Shown piece after piece: positions 16,441 through 26,965 of a stretch of DNA of 64,000 nt. Position 1 is the first letter of the stretch, and every line of letters begins with the position of its first letter. The translations under genes were made by a program, and so were the position numbers. A model generated the notes under the pieces. That model was not told the DNA's origin. It was given only the letters and a program-made list of their open reading frames with translations, and ran no database searches. Source of the DNA: UBA6918 sp040754425 (GTDB lineage Bacteria; Pseudomonadota; Gammaproteobacteria; Burkholderiales; Thiobacillaceae); NCBI GenBank assembly GCA_040754425.1, contig JBFMCR010000037.1:1-64000 (forward strand), read 5' to 3'.

Positions 16441-18360
16441 ATGTCAGACACCGGCAGCAAGGAAGTCGGCAAGGAAACATTGGGTTTCCAGGCCGAAGTC
16501 AGGCAGCTTCTGCAGCTGATGATCCACTCCTTGTATTCCAACAAGGACATTTTCCTGCGCGAGCTGATATCAAACGCTTCCGACGCCGCCGACAAGCTGC
16601 GCTTCGAAGCGCTTGCCGACCCGGCGCTGCTCGAGAACGAGCCGGACCTTAAAATCCGTATCGCCTTCGACCGCGCGGCGCGCACGCTCACGATCAGCGA
16701 CAACGGCATCGGCATGAGCCGCCAGGAGGTCATCGATCATATCGGCACCATCGCCAAATCCGGCACGCGCGAATTCTTCTCGCAATTGTCCGGCGACCAG
16801 AAAAAGGATGCCGCGCTGATCGGCCAGTTCGGCGTGGGCTTTTACTCCGCCTTCATCGTCGCCGACAGGGTGACCCTCACCACCAGACGTGCCGGCCTCA
16901 CCGCCGAGCACGGCGTGCGCTGGGAATCCGCGGGAGAGGGTGACTACACCCTGGAAACCGTGGAAAAGCCGGCGCGCGGCACCGAGATCGTGCTGCATCT
17001 CAGGGAAGGCGAGGACGAATATCTTTCCGACTGGAAACTCAAGTCCATCATCCGCAAGTATTCCGACCACATCACCTTGCCCATCGTGATGAAGAAGACG
17101 GAATGGAAGGACGGCGTCGAGGTGCCCGCGGACGAGGACGAAACCGTCAACAAGGCCTCGGCCCTGTGGGCGCGTCCCAGGAAAGAGATCAGCGACGACG
17201 AATACAAGGAGTTCTACAAGCACGTCGCCCACGACTTCGAGCCGCCGCTCGCCTGGTCGCACAACCGCGTCGAGGGCAAGCAGGAATACATCTCGCTGCT
17301 CTACATTCCGTCACACGCGCCCTTCGACCTTTATGACCGCGAGCGCAGGCATGGGATAAAACTGTACGTGCGCCGCGTCTTCATCATGGACGACGCCGAG
17401 CAGCTGATGCCCGCGTATCTGCGCTTCGTCCGCGGCGTCATCGATACCTCCGACCTGCCGCTTAATGTCTCGCGCGAGATCCTGCAGTCGAGCAAGGACA
17501 TCGAGGCCATCCGCTCCGGCTCGGTCAAAAAGGTGCTCGGCATGCTCGAAGACCTGGCGGCGAACCAGCCCGAGCAATATGCCGTCTTCTGGAAGGAGTT
17601 TGGCCGCGTCCTGAAGGAAGGGCCGGGCGAGGATTTCGCCAACCGTGAGAAGATCGCAGGGCTGCTCCGCTTTGCCTCCACCCATGCCGATACCGATGCG
17701 CAAGTGGTCTCGCTCAAGGACTACATCGGCCGCATGAAGGAAGGCCAAAGCGCGATCTACTACATTACCGCCGACAGCTTCTTTGCTGCGAAACACAGCC
17801 CGCACCTCGAAATCTTCCGCAAGAAGGGCATCGAAGTCCTGTTGCTGTCCGATCGCGTCGACGAATGGCTGGTTTCCAATCTGCATGAATTCGACGGCAA
17901 ACCGTTGAAGTCGGTGGCCAGAGGCGGGCTCGATCTCGGCGCGCTGGAGGACGAGGCCGAGAAGACGGCGCAGAAGGAAGCCGAGGAATCGATGAAGCCC
18001 TTCATCGAGCGCATCAAGTCCGCGCTCGGCGAGCGCGTGAAGGACGTGCGTGTCACCCACCGCCTCACTGATTCGCCTGCCTGCCTGGTCAGCGGCGAGG
18101 GAGACATGAGCGCAAATCTCGCACGCCTTCTGAAGGCCGCCGGTCAGTCCGCGCCCACCGTGAAACCCACACTGGAAATCAACCCGGCCCATGCCCTGGT
18201 CGCGCGCATGAACGGCGAATCCGACGAAGGCCGCTTCGCCGACTGGGCCAACCTGCTGTTCGAGCAGGCGTTGCTGGCGGAGGGAGGCCAGCTGGACGAC
18301 CCGGCGAGTTTCGTGCGGCGACTGAATGGCCTGCTGGCCATGCTGCCGGAGAAGCAATGA
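16441..18360 (+). CDS. htpG: Hsp90-family chaperone HtpG
   Basis: 639 residues from the ATG at 16441, preferred over an in-frame ATG at 16423 because GGGAG lies eight bases before it and the product then aligns with the usual length. GHKL ATPase motifs: FLRELISNASDAADKLRF, DNGIGMS, GQFGVGFYSAF. Middle-domain signature RRVFIMDDAEQLMP follows. Cytosolic ATP-dependent chaperone. Convergent with fbpC, with 12 bases between stop codons. Confidence 0.96.
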   Translation: MSDTGSKEVGKETLGFQAEVRQLLQLMIHSLYSNKDIFLRELISNASDAADKLRFEALADPALLENEPDLKIRIAFDRAARTLTISDNGIGMSRQEVIDHIGTIAKSGTREFFSQLSGDQKKDAALIGQFGVGFYSAFIVADRVTLTTRRAGLTAEHGVRWESAGEGDYTLETVEKPARGTEIVLHLREGEDEYLSDWKLKSIIRKYSDHITLPIVMKKTEWKDGVEVPADEDETVNKASALWARPRKEISDDEYKEFYKHVAHDFEPPLAWSHNRVEGKQEYISLLYIPSHAPFDLYDRERRHGIKLYVRRVFIMDDAEQLMPAYLRFVRGVIDTSDLPLNVSREILQSSKDIEAIRSGSVKKVLGMLEDLAANQPEQYAVFWKEFGRVLKEGPGEDFANREKIAGLLRFASTHADTDAQVVSLKDYIGRMKEGQSAIYYITADSFFAAKHSPHLEIFRKKGIEVLLLSDRVDEWLVSNLHEFDGKPLKSVARGGLDLGALEDEAEKTAQKEAEESMKPFIERIKSALGERVKDVRVTHRLTDSPACLVSGEGDMSANLARLLKAAGQSAPTVKPTLEINPAHALVARMNGESDEGRFADWANLLFEQALLAEGGQLDDPASFVRRLNGLLAMLPEKQ

Positions 18361-18372
18361 ATCCGGCTGGCC

Positions 18373-19455
18373 TCAAGCCAGGCCGGGCTTGCTGCGGCGG
18401 TAGGCCACGACGTGATCCACCGCCAGCTTGATGCCGATTTTTTCGCCGATGGCATGGTCGTGGTGCGAAGGCACCAGCGACAGCGCACGAGCGCCGCTGG
18501 GCAGCCTGAGGGTGTAGAGGAATTCGGCGCCGCGGAAGGCCTTGTTTTCCACTTCCGCCATCAGCAGGCTTTCGTCGTCATGCACGATGTCGTCCGGCCT
18601 GAGCAGTACGTCTACATAACAATCGTTCACGCATTGCTCGCAGCCGGTGGCGTCGCAGTCGGTGGGGATCATGCCGTGCAGCACGCCCAGTTCGATTTCC
18701 ACCATTTGGTTGTTCAGCACCATGCCCGGCAGGAACACGCCCTGGCCGACGAAGTCGGCAACGAAGCGGTTGGCGGGCCGGTGGTAGAGGTTGTAGGGCG
18801 TGTCCCACTGCTGGATGGTGCCCTCGTGCATCACGCCGACCACGTCGGCGAGCGCAAAGGCCTCGTGCTGGTCGTGGGTCACGATCAGCGCGGTCATGCC
18901 CTCGCGCCGCAGGATGTCGCGCACTTCCAGCGACAGTCGCTCGCGCAGTTCCACGTCCAGATTGGAGAACGGCTCGTCCATCAGCAAAAGGCGCGGCTTG
19001 GGCGCCAGGGCGCGCGCCAAGGCCACGCGCTGCTGCTGGCCGCCTGAGAGCTGGTGCGGGTACTTGTTGGCCGTGTCGAGCAGGCCGGTCAAGGCCAGCA
19101 GCTCGTCCACGCGCTGTTGCCTCGCCTCCTTGCCGAGGGCGCCAAGACCGAAGGCAATGTTGCCCGCCACGGTAAGGTGCGGAAACAGCGCATAGTCCTG
19201 GAACACCATGCCGATCCGGCGTTTCTCCGGCGGGGTGAGGCGCGCCGGGCTGCTCACGGTTTCGCCGCCGATTTCGATGTGGCCGGCGGCGACGGGCTCG
19301 AAGCCGGCGATGCAGCGCAGCACCGTGGTCTTGCCGCAGCCCGAGGGGCCGAGCAGGCAGCCGATCCGCCCCGGCAAGAGGTCGAAGGACAGGTTCTTCA
19401 CCACTTCGCGCGGGCCGTAGGCCTGTGAGACCCGGTCGAGTTTAAGCATTGGCAT
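18373..19455 (-). CDS. fbpC: ferric iron ABC transporter ATPase
   Basis: 360 residues. Walker A GPSGCGKTTVLRC, signature LSGGQQQRVALARAL and Walker B RLLLMDEPFSN are complete. The C-terminal TOBE-like domain contains the insert CDATGCEQCVNDC (about residues 265-278), four cysteines not usual in FbpC, possibly an iron or Fe-S site sensing cytoplasmic iron (inference). The gene overlaps fbpB by 14 bases. Confidence 0.88.
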   Translation of the reverse strand: MPMLKLDRVSQAYGPREVVKNLSFDLLPGRIGCLLGPSGCGKTTVLRCIAGFEPVAAGHIEIGGETVSSPARLTPPEKRRIGMVFQDYALFPHLTVAGNIAFGLGALGKEARQQRVDELLALTGLLDTANKYPHQLSGGQQQRVALARALAPKPRLLLMDEPFSNLDVELRERLSLEVRDILRREGMTALIVTHDQHEAFALADVVGVMHEGTIQQWDTPYNLYHRPANRFVADFVGQGVFLPGMVLNNQMVEIELGVLHGMIPTDCDATGCEQCVNDCYVDVLLRPDDIVHDDESLLMAEVENKAFRGAEFLYTLRLPSGARALSLVPSHHDHAIGEKIGIKLAVDHVVAYRRSKPGLA

Positions 19456-21112
19456 CGTCTCCTCGGCCGGCCAGGAAAATGATGGGGACGAGGCCGGCCA
19501 GTATGATGGCGACCGAGGGCAGGGCGGCGCGTTCCCACTCGCCCTCGGAAGTCATCTCGAATACCCGTACCGCCAGCGTGTCCCAGCCGAAAGGCCGGGT
19601 CATCAGGGTGATGGGCATTTCCTTCATGATGTCGACGAAGGCCAGCGCCGCGGCGGTGAACAGGCTGGCTTTCAGCATGGGCAGGTGCACGCGCGACAAG
19701 AGCGCCAGCGTGCTCGTGCCCATTACGCGCGCGGCCTCGTCGATGTTGCGCGTGACGCGCTGCAGCCCCGAGTCCACCGGCCCGAAACCGACTGCCAGAA
19801 AGCGCACGGCATAGGCCAAAAGCATCACCAGGAGCGTACCTTTCAGCACCTCGGAGCCCTGCCAGCCCTGGGTCTTGAGCAGGTCGATGATGATGTTGTC
19901 GAGCCAGGCCACGGGAATGAAGATGCCGACCGCCAGCACCGTGCCCGGGAAGGCATAGCCGATGGTCGCCACTCTTTGCACCACCGGCATCCAAGGGCCG
20001 GGTCGTTGCCGGCCGGCATAGCCCAGCAGTAGGGCGAGTGTGCAGACGATGGCCGCACCCAGCCCGGACAGCATGAGCGAGTTGCGCACGAACTCCCAGT
20101 AGCGGCTGTCGAGGTCGGTGGCGCTGGCAGTCCCGGCCCACAGCAACAGCTGTACCAGCGGAATCAGAAAGGCGACTGCGAACACCAGGCCGGCGTAGAA
20201 AGTGGCGCCGAGCGCCTGCCCGCGCGAAAGGCGGATGCGGTTGTGGCCGGCGGCGCGGCCGACGCCGGCGTACTTCATGTGGCTGCGCGTGCGCTGCTCC
20301 GCCAGCGCCAGGATCAGCACGAACAGGATGAGGATGGAGGAAAGCTGTGAAGCGGCCGACAGCGAGAACAGCGAGAACCAGGCCTTGTAGATGGCGGTGG
20401 TGAAAGTGTCGTAGTTGAAAATGGCCACGGTGCCGAAATCAGCGAGCGTTTCCATCAATGCCAGCGCAAGGCCCGCGGCGATCCAGGGACGCGCCATCGG
20501 CAGCGCCACGCGGCGAAAGCCCTGCCAGCGGTTGAGTCCCAGCGATTGCGCCGCTTCCAGCGCCGCGCGACCCTGGGTAAGGAAGGCGTTGCGCGCGATG
20601 AGATAGACGTAAGGGTAGAGCGCCAGCGACATGACGAAAATGACGCCGCCGCGCGAGCGGATCTGCGGCAGCTGCATGGGGCCGAACAGCTCGCGCAGCC
20701 AGGTCTGCAAGGGGCCGGTATAGTCGAGCAGGCCGATCATGACGAAGGCCAGCACGTAGGCCGGGACGGCCAATGGAAGGAGCAGCGCCCAGGAGTAGAA
20801 CTTCCTGCCCGGAAATTCGCACATGGCGGTGAGCCAGGCGAGCGACACGCCCAGCACCGTGACGCCGATGCCCACGCCCAGCAGCAGCCAGAATGTGTTG
20901 GAAAGCAGTTCCGGCAGCACGAACTCGGTGAGATGGCCGAGGATGTCGGCCTCGGGCTTGAGCCACGAGGAAAAGATCACCGCCACCGGAACCACGGTCA
21001 AAAGCGCGATCGCGAGCGCGATCACGCCCCAGCCGCCGATGTGCGGAAAAGCAAAAACGCCCGCTGTCGGGGCGGGCGTCCTGGCGGACAAGACGGAAGT
21101 ATCGGCAGGCAT
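19442..21112 (-). CDS. fbpB: ferric iron ABC transporter permease (double-domain)
   Basis: 556 residues from the ATG at 21112 (much longer upstream readings are shadows of fbpA). Twelve predicted membrane segments in two repeated halves, each with an EAA-type loop: RAALEAAQSLGLNRWQGFRRV and RNIDEAARVMGTSTLALLSRV. That is the fused permease layout of FbpB. It moves ferric iron delivered by FbpA across the inner membrane. The first codons contain a terminator-like hairpin (listed separately). Gap to fbpA is 32 bases. Confidence 0.9.
   Translation of the reverse strand: MPADTSVLSARTPAPTAGVFAFPHIGGWGVIALAIALLTVVPVAVIFSSWLKPEADILGHLTEFVLPELLSNTFWLLLGVGIGVTVLGVSLAWLTAMCEFPGRKFYSWALLLPLAVPAYVLAFVMIGLLDYTGPLQTWLRELFGPMQLPQIRSRGGVIFVMSLALYPYVYLIARNAFLTQGRAALEAAQSLGLNRWQGFRRVALPMARPWIAAGLALALMETLADFGTVAIFNYDTFTTAIYKAWFSLFSLSAASQLSSILILFVLILALAEQRTRSHMKYAGVGRAAGHNRIRLSRGQALGATFYAGLVFAVAFLIPLVQLLLWAGTASATDLDSRYWEFVRNSLMLSGLGAAIVCTLALLLGYAGRQRPGPWMPVVQRVATIGYAFPGTVLAVGIFIPVAWLDNIIIDLLKTQGWQGSEVLKGTLLVMLLAYAVRFLAVGFGPVDSGLQRVTRNIDEAARVMGTSTLALLSRVHLPMLKASLFTAAALAFVDIMKEMPITLMTRPFGWDTLAVRVFEMTSEGEWERAALPSVAIILAGLVPIIFLAGRGDDANA
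21053..21079 (-). promoter_or_regulatory. terminator-like attenuator inside the start of fbpB
   Basis: On the minus strand ACGCCCGC pairs perfectly with GCGGGCGT across a 7-base loop and is followed by TTTTGCTTTT. It lies at about codons 12-20 of fbpB, after fbpA. Partial termination here would leave more fbpA than permease mRNA, a common need in binding-protein transporters. Translation of fbpB would be expected to disrupt it, giving coupling. Confidence 0.5.
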
Positions 21113-21144
21113 GGGCCGGATTATATCCTCCCGGCTGGCGCGGC

Positions 21145-22158
21145 TTACTTGTAACCCGCGCGGTCCATCAGCTTCACCGCCTTGGCCTGCAAGGCGCCGG
21201 CCTGCTTCACGTTGATCAGATTCTGCCTGAAGCCGCCCCAGGCGGCCACGCTTTCGGCCGGCTTGACCCTGGGGTTGACCGGATATTCCAGATTGCCGTC
21301 GGCGTAGAGGTTCTGCGCCTTTTCCGAGGACAGCCATTCCAGCAGCCGGATCGCGCCATCCGGGTTCCTGGCGTGGCGCGTCACGCCTGCGCCGGAAATG
21401 TTCACGTGCACCCCGGCATCCCTGGCCTTGAGATTCTGGTTGGGCCAGAAGATGGCCAGCGGCAGGTTCGGCTTCTTCTTCATCAGGCGGCCGAAATAAT
21501 AGGTGTTGACCAGGGTCACGTCGCACTGGCCGGCGGCAACGGCCTCCATGGCCTTGGTGTCGTCGGGGAAGGGCGGGGCGGCGAGGTTGGCGACCCAGCC
21601 TTGCACGATGTCCTCGGTTTTCGCTTCGCCGTATTCGTGGATCATCATCGCCACCAGCGACTGGTTGTAGACCTTCTTGGACGTGCGCAGGCACAGGCGG
21701 CCTTTCCATTTCGGATCGGCGAGGTCTTCGTAAGTGGACAGTTCGGACGGCTTGACGCGATCCTTGTTGTAAACGATGGTGCGGGCGCGGATGGACAGGC
21801 CGAACCATTCATTGTCGGGATCGCGCAGGTGGGCCGGCACGTTGGCTTCGAGCACCCTGGATTTCACCGGACGCAGCAGCCCCTCTTCGGATGCCTGCCA
21901 CAGGTTGCCGGCATCCACCGTCATCAGCATGTCTGCCGGGGTGTTGGCGCCCTCGGCCTTGAGGCGGGCGAGCAGCGGGCCTTCCTTGTCGGTGACGAAT
22001 TTCACCTTGACGCCGGTTTCTTTGGTGTAGGCGTCGAACAGCGGCTTGATCAATTGTTCGTTGCGGGCGGAATAGACCACGACCTCCTCGGCCGACACCG
22101 CGGTCAGGGCCAGTACGGCGATGAGGCCGCCGGCCAGTTTGCTCATCATGTTGCGCAT
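21145..22158 (-). CDS. fbpA: ferric iron-binding periplasmic protein
   Basis: 337 residues with a signal peptide (cleavage near AVSAEE, residue 23). FbpA/FutA-type binding protein: opens EEVVVYSARNEQLIKPLFDAY and carries the paired tyrosines in NTYYFGRL (about residues 220-227), which coordinate ferric iron in this family. First gene of fbpABC, behind a promoter overlapped by a Fur-like box, so expected to be induced under iron limitation. Confidence 0.9.
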   Translation of the reverse strand: MRNMMSKLAGGLIAVLALTAVSAEEVVVYSARNEQLIKPLFDAYTKETGVKVKFVTDKEGPLLARLKAEGANTPADMLMTVDAGNLWQASEEGLLRPVKSRVLEANVPAHLRDPDNEWFGLSIRARTIVYNKDRVKPSELSTYEDLADPKWKGRLCLRTSKKVYNQSLVAMMIHEYGEAKTEDIVQGWVANLAAPPFPDDTKAMEAVAAGQCDVTLVNTYYFGRLMKKKPNLPLAIFWPNQNLKARDAGVHVNISGAGVTRHARNPDGAIRLLEWLSSEKAQNLYADGNLEYPVNPRVKPAESVAAWGGFRQNLINVKQAGALQAKAVKLMDRAGYK

Positions 22159-22214
22159 GTTTGGCTCCTTGAAAAAATGGTTTGGGGCCGAAGCCGGCCC
22201 TGGCTGGGGACCAT

Positions 22215-22243
22215 TCTATACGCAAATGAGAACAATTATCAAT
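22215..22243 (-). promoter_or_regulatory. fbpA promoter overlapped by Fur box
   Basis: On the minus strand a -35 TTGATA (22242-22237), a 16-base spacer and a -10 TATAGA (22220-22215) precede fbpA by about 55 bases. ATTGATAATTGTTCTCATT across 22243-22225 closely follows the Fur consensus of three GATAAT-like hexamers, covering the -35 and spacer, the right place for repression by iron-loaded Fur. Confidence 0.75.
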
Positions 22244-22249
22244 ATTTTT

Positions 22250-22359
22250 ACAAAGAGGACATGAGGACAAGAGGAAAACCTCATTCCCTCGAATCGTTTG
22301 TTAGTCGTCTTCCTCCTGTCCTCTTGTCCTCTTTGTTCGATTTTCCGAATATCTAAAGA
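22250..22359. repeat. iterated-word hairpin (GAGGACAAGAGG type), copy B
   Basis: ACAAAGAGGACATGAGGACA at the left pairs with TCCTCCTGTCCTCTTGTCCT at the right; the tail ends TTTTCCGAATATCTAAAGA. Positions 22260-22331 are identical to 23391-23462. The tail contains the nadC stop codon (22353-22355). Confidence 0.85.
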
Positions 22360-23231
22360 GTGGCAACCCGCATCGAGAGGTCCACCGCCCGCACGTGCTT
22401 GGTCAGGCTGCCGATGGAAATGCGCTGCACGCCGGTTTCGGCTACGGCGCGGATGTTGTCCAGTGTGATGTTGCCGGACGCCTCGAGCACCGCGCGGCTG
22501 CGTGTCAGCGCCACGGCTTGACGCAGGTCGTCGAGGCTGAAGTTGTCGAGCAGAATCAGCCTGGCGCCTGACGTCAGGGCCTGTTCCAGTTCGTCCAGGT
22601 TTTCCACCTCAATCTGGATCGGCACCCCAGCGTCGAGCGCGAACGCCGCCTTGAGCACCTCGGCGATACCGCCGGCTGCCAGGATGTGGTTTTCCTTGAT
22701 GAGGATGCCGTCGTACAGGCCTGCGCGCTGGTTCGCGCCGCCGCCCGCGCGCACTGCGTATTTCTGCGCCAGTCTCAACCCCGGCAGGGTCTTGCGTGTA
22801 TCCATGAGCATCGCGCCGGTGCCGGCGATGGCCTCGGCGTAGCGTCGGGTAAGCGTGGCGGTGCCGGAAAGGGTTTGCAGAAAATTGAGCGCGACCCGCT
22901 CGGCCGAGAGCAGGGCACGGGCGTTGCCTTCGATGTCGCACAAGAGCTGATCGGCATGGATGGGCTCGCCCTCGCGCACGTGCCAGCGGATCAGGACTTC
23001 GGCATCGAGCGCACGAAAACAGGCCTCGAACCAGGCCTTGCCGCACAGCACCGCATCCTCGCGGCCGACGACGCGCGCACGGGCGCGGCGGTCTGCGGGC
23101 AGCAGGCTTGCAGTGAGGTCGCCCGTGCCGATATCCTCTTCGAGGGCGGCGGCCGTGTTCAGCAGCACGGCCTCCTGCAGCCTGCGGGTTTCTTCGGGGG
23201 AGAGGCCGGAAATGAAGGGAAATGTATTCAT
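22353..23231 (-). CDS. nadC: nicotinate-nucleotide pyrophosphorylase (carboxylating)
   Basis: 292 residues. It converts quinolinate and PRPP into nicotinate mononucleotide in NAD synthesis. Family features: ALLSAERVALNFLQTLSGTA, the active-site region DTRKTLPGLRLAQKYAVRAGGG, HRxGL-like NQRAGLYDGILIKENH and the C-terminal EASGNITLDNIRA. The last codons and the stop lie at the edge of repeat copy B, and copies C and D lie just upstream, so the gene is bracketed by members of one repeat family. Confidence 0.95.
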   Translation of the reverse strand: MNTFPFISGLSPEETRRLQEAVLLNTAAALEEDIGTGDLTASLLPADRRARARVVGREDAVLCGKAWFEACFRALDAEVLIRWHVREGEPIHADQLLCDIEGNARALLSAERVALNFLQTLSGTATLTRRYAEAIAGTGAMLMDTRKTLPGLRLAQKYAVRAGGGANQRAGLYDGILIKENHILAAGGIAEVLKAAFALDAGVPIQIEVENLDELEQALTSGARLILLDNFSLDDLRQAVALTRSRAVLEASGNITLDNIRAVAETGVQRISIGSLTKHVRAVDLSMRVATL

Positions 23232-23279
23232 GCTGCAATTATCCGGAAATCAGGCCGCAGAAGGCACGGAAATCTTGCA

Positions 23280-23390
23280 AACAAAGAGGACAGGAGGACA
23301 AGAGGAAAATCTCATTTCCCGGAATCGTTTCGTAGTCGTCTTCCTCCTGTCCTCTTGTCCTCTTTGTTCGATTTTCCGAATATCTAAAGA
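23280..23390. repeat. iterated-word hairpin (GAGGACAAGAGG type), copy C
   Basis: Left arm AACAAAGAGGACAGGAGGAC, right arm TCCTCCTGTCCTCTTGTCCT, then the same TTTTCCGAATATCTAAAGA tail as copy B (48 identical bases, 23343-23390 and 22312-22359). It is immediately followed by copy D. Confidence 0.85.
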
Positions 23391-23468
23391 CATGAGGACA
23401 AGAGGAAAACCTCATTCCCTCGAATCGTTTGTTAGTCGTCTTCCTCCTGTCCTCTTGTCCTCATTATT
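23391..23468. repeat. iterated-word hairpin (GAGGACAAGAGG type), copy D
   Basis: Tandem to copy C. 23391-23462 is a perfect 72-base duplicate of 22260-22331 in copy B, on the other side of nadC. It lies about 80 bases before the clpB start. Confidence 0.85.
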
Positions 23469-23546
23469 GTGCAAAAGCTCGCTTGAAAAAGCCGCCGGCT
23501 TCCCCACATTGACGATAGTGCCAATTTTTCCGAAAGCGGGACATCG

Positions 23547-26144
<2,598 letters not shown>

Positions 26145-26162
26145 ACCGGCAGCGTGCAATGA

Positions 26163-26186
26163 AAACGGGGCCGCAAGGCCCCGTTT
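26163..26186. terminator. bidirectional terminator between clpB and the DUF302 gene
   Basis: AAACGGGGCC and GGCCCCGTTT form a 10-bp perfect stem around GCAA with A/T tails on both sides. It lies 18 bases after the clpB stop and 16 bases before the stop of the convergent gene, and can serve both. Confidence 0.88.
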
Positions 26187-26202
26187 GTCTGCGTGCGGCG
26201 GC

Positions 26203-26919
26203 TCAGATATCGCCGTTTGCCGCCGCCCGCATCATTTCGTCCATCTTGGCGCGGATGTCGGCGATGCCCTGCCTGAGTTCGGGCGTGATGCCAAGCGATT
26301 CGCCGGCCTGGTCGAGCCAGGTGAAGTCCCAGTCCAGGGTCAAAATCCAGATGTTCCTGTTCGCATCCTCCATGACGGCAATGCGGCAGGGCAGGAACAC
26401 CACCATCTCGGGTACGAGCTTCAGCAGCTCGCGGCCGATGGCGATGTCGCAGAAGCTGAACACCTCCACGCGCGGCGCGCTGTTGTCGCCGAGCACGGCG
26501 CGAAAGTCCTTCCACATCAGGTTTTCGCCCACGAACTTGAAATTGAGCTGGTTGGCGCGCAGCTTGAGCGACTGCACCGCTTCGTCGAAAGTGACGCCGG
26601 GCTTGGCCTGATACTTGACGACCATGTAGCTCATGGCCTCGCGCGCGTCGAGCTGCATCATGTTCGCCATCATCGGCATGGCCATCTGCATGTAGCGTTT
26701 CTTTTCCTCGGGCGGGATCACGCGGTTCATCTGGTAGTCGCGCTGAGGCGGCATCATGCCCTGCTGGATGATCACCGGGCCGTAGGGCGTTTGCTGCGGG
26801 GCAATCCAGCCGCCTTCGGGAGCTGGCGTTGATGCGGCGGCCGGCCCTGATTCCTGTGCCGGCTCCGCGGCAAACGCTGCCGGAACCAGCAGGGCGAACA
26901 ACATGGCAAGCATTTTCAT
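26203..26919 (-). CDS. exported DUF302-domain protein
   Basis: 238 residues with a signal peptide (about 1-18). A low-complexity Pro/Ala/Gln region and a methionine-rich stretch (RYMQMAMPMMANMMQ, about residues 85-100) precede a DUF302-like domain (about 110-225: GVTFDEAVQSLKLRANQLNF, then VEVFSFCDIAIGRELLKL and VFLPCRIAVME). The methionine cluster and paired cysteines could bind copper or another soft metal; that is inference. DUF302 proteins are frequent in sulfur oxidisers but their role is unknown. Ends at the shared terminator. Confidence 0.7.
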   Translation of the reverse strand: MKMLAMLFALLVPAAFAAEPAQESGPAAASTPAPEGGWIAPQQTPYGPVIIQQGMMPPQRDYQMNRVIPPEEKKRYMQMAMPMMANMMQLDAREAMSYMVVKYQAKPGVTFDEAVQSLKLRANQLNFKFVGENLMWKDFRAVLGDNSAPRVEVFSFCDIAIGRELLKLVPEMVVFLPCRIAVMEDANRNIWILTLDWDFTWLDQAGESLGITPELRQGIADIRAKMDEMMRAAANGDI

Positions 26920-26965
26920 GTTCGTCTCCTGATCTGCTTCATCCTAGGAACGGGCAGCGACCACG

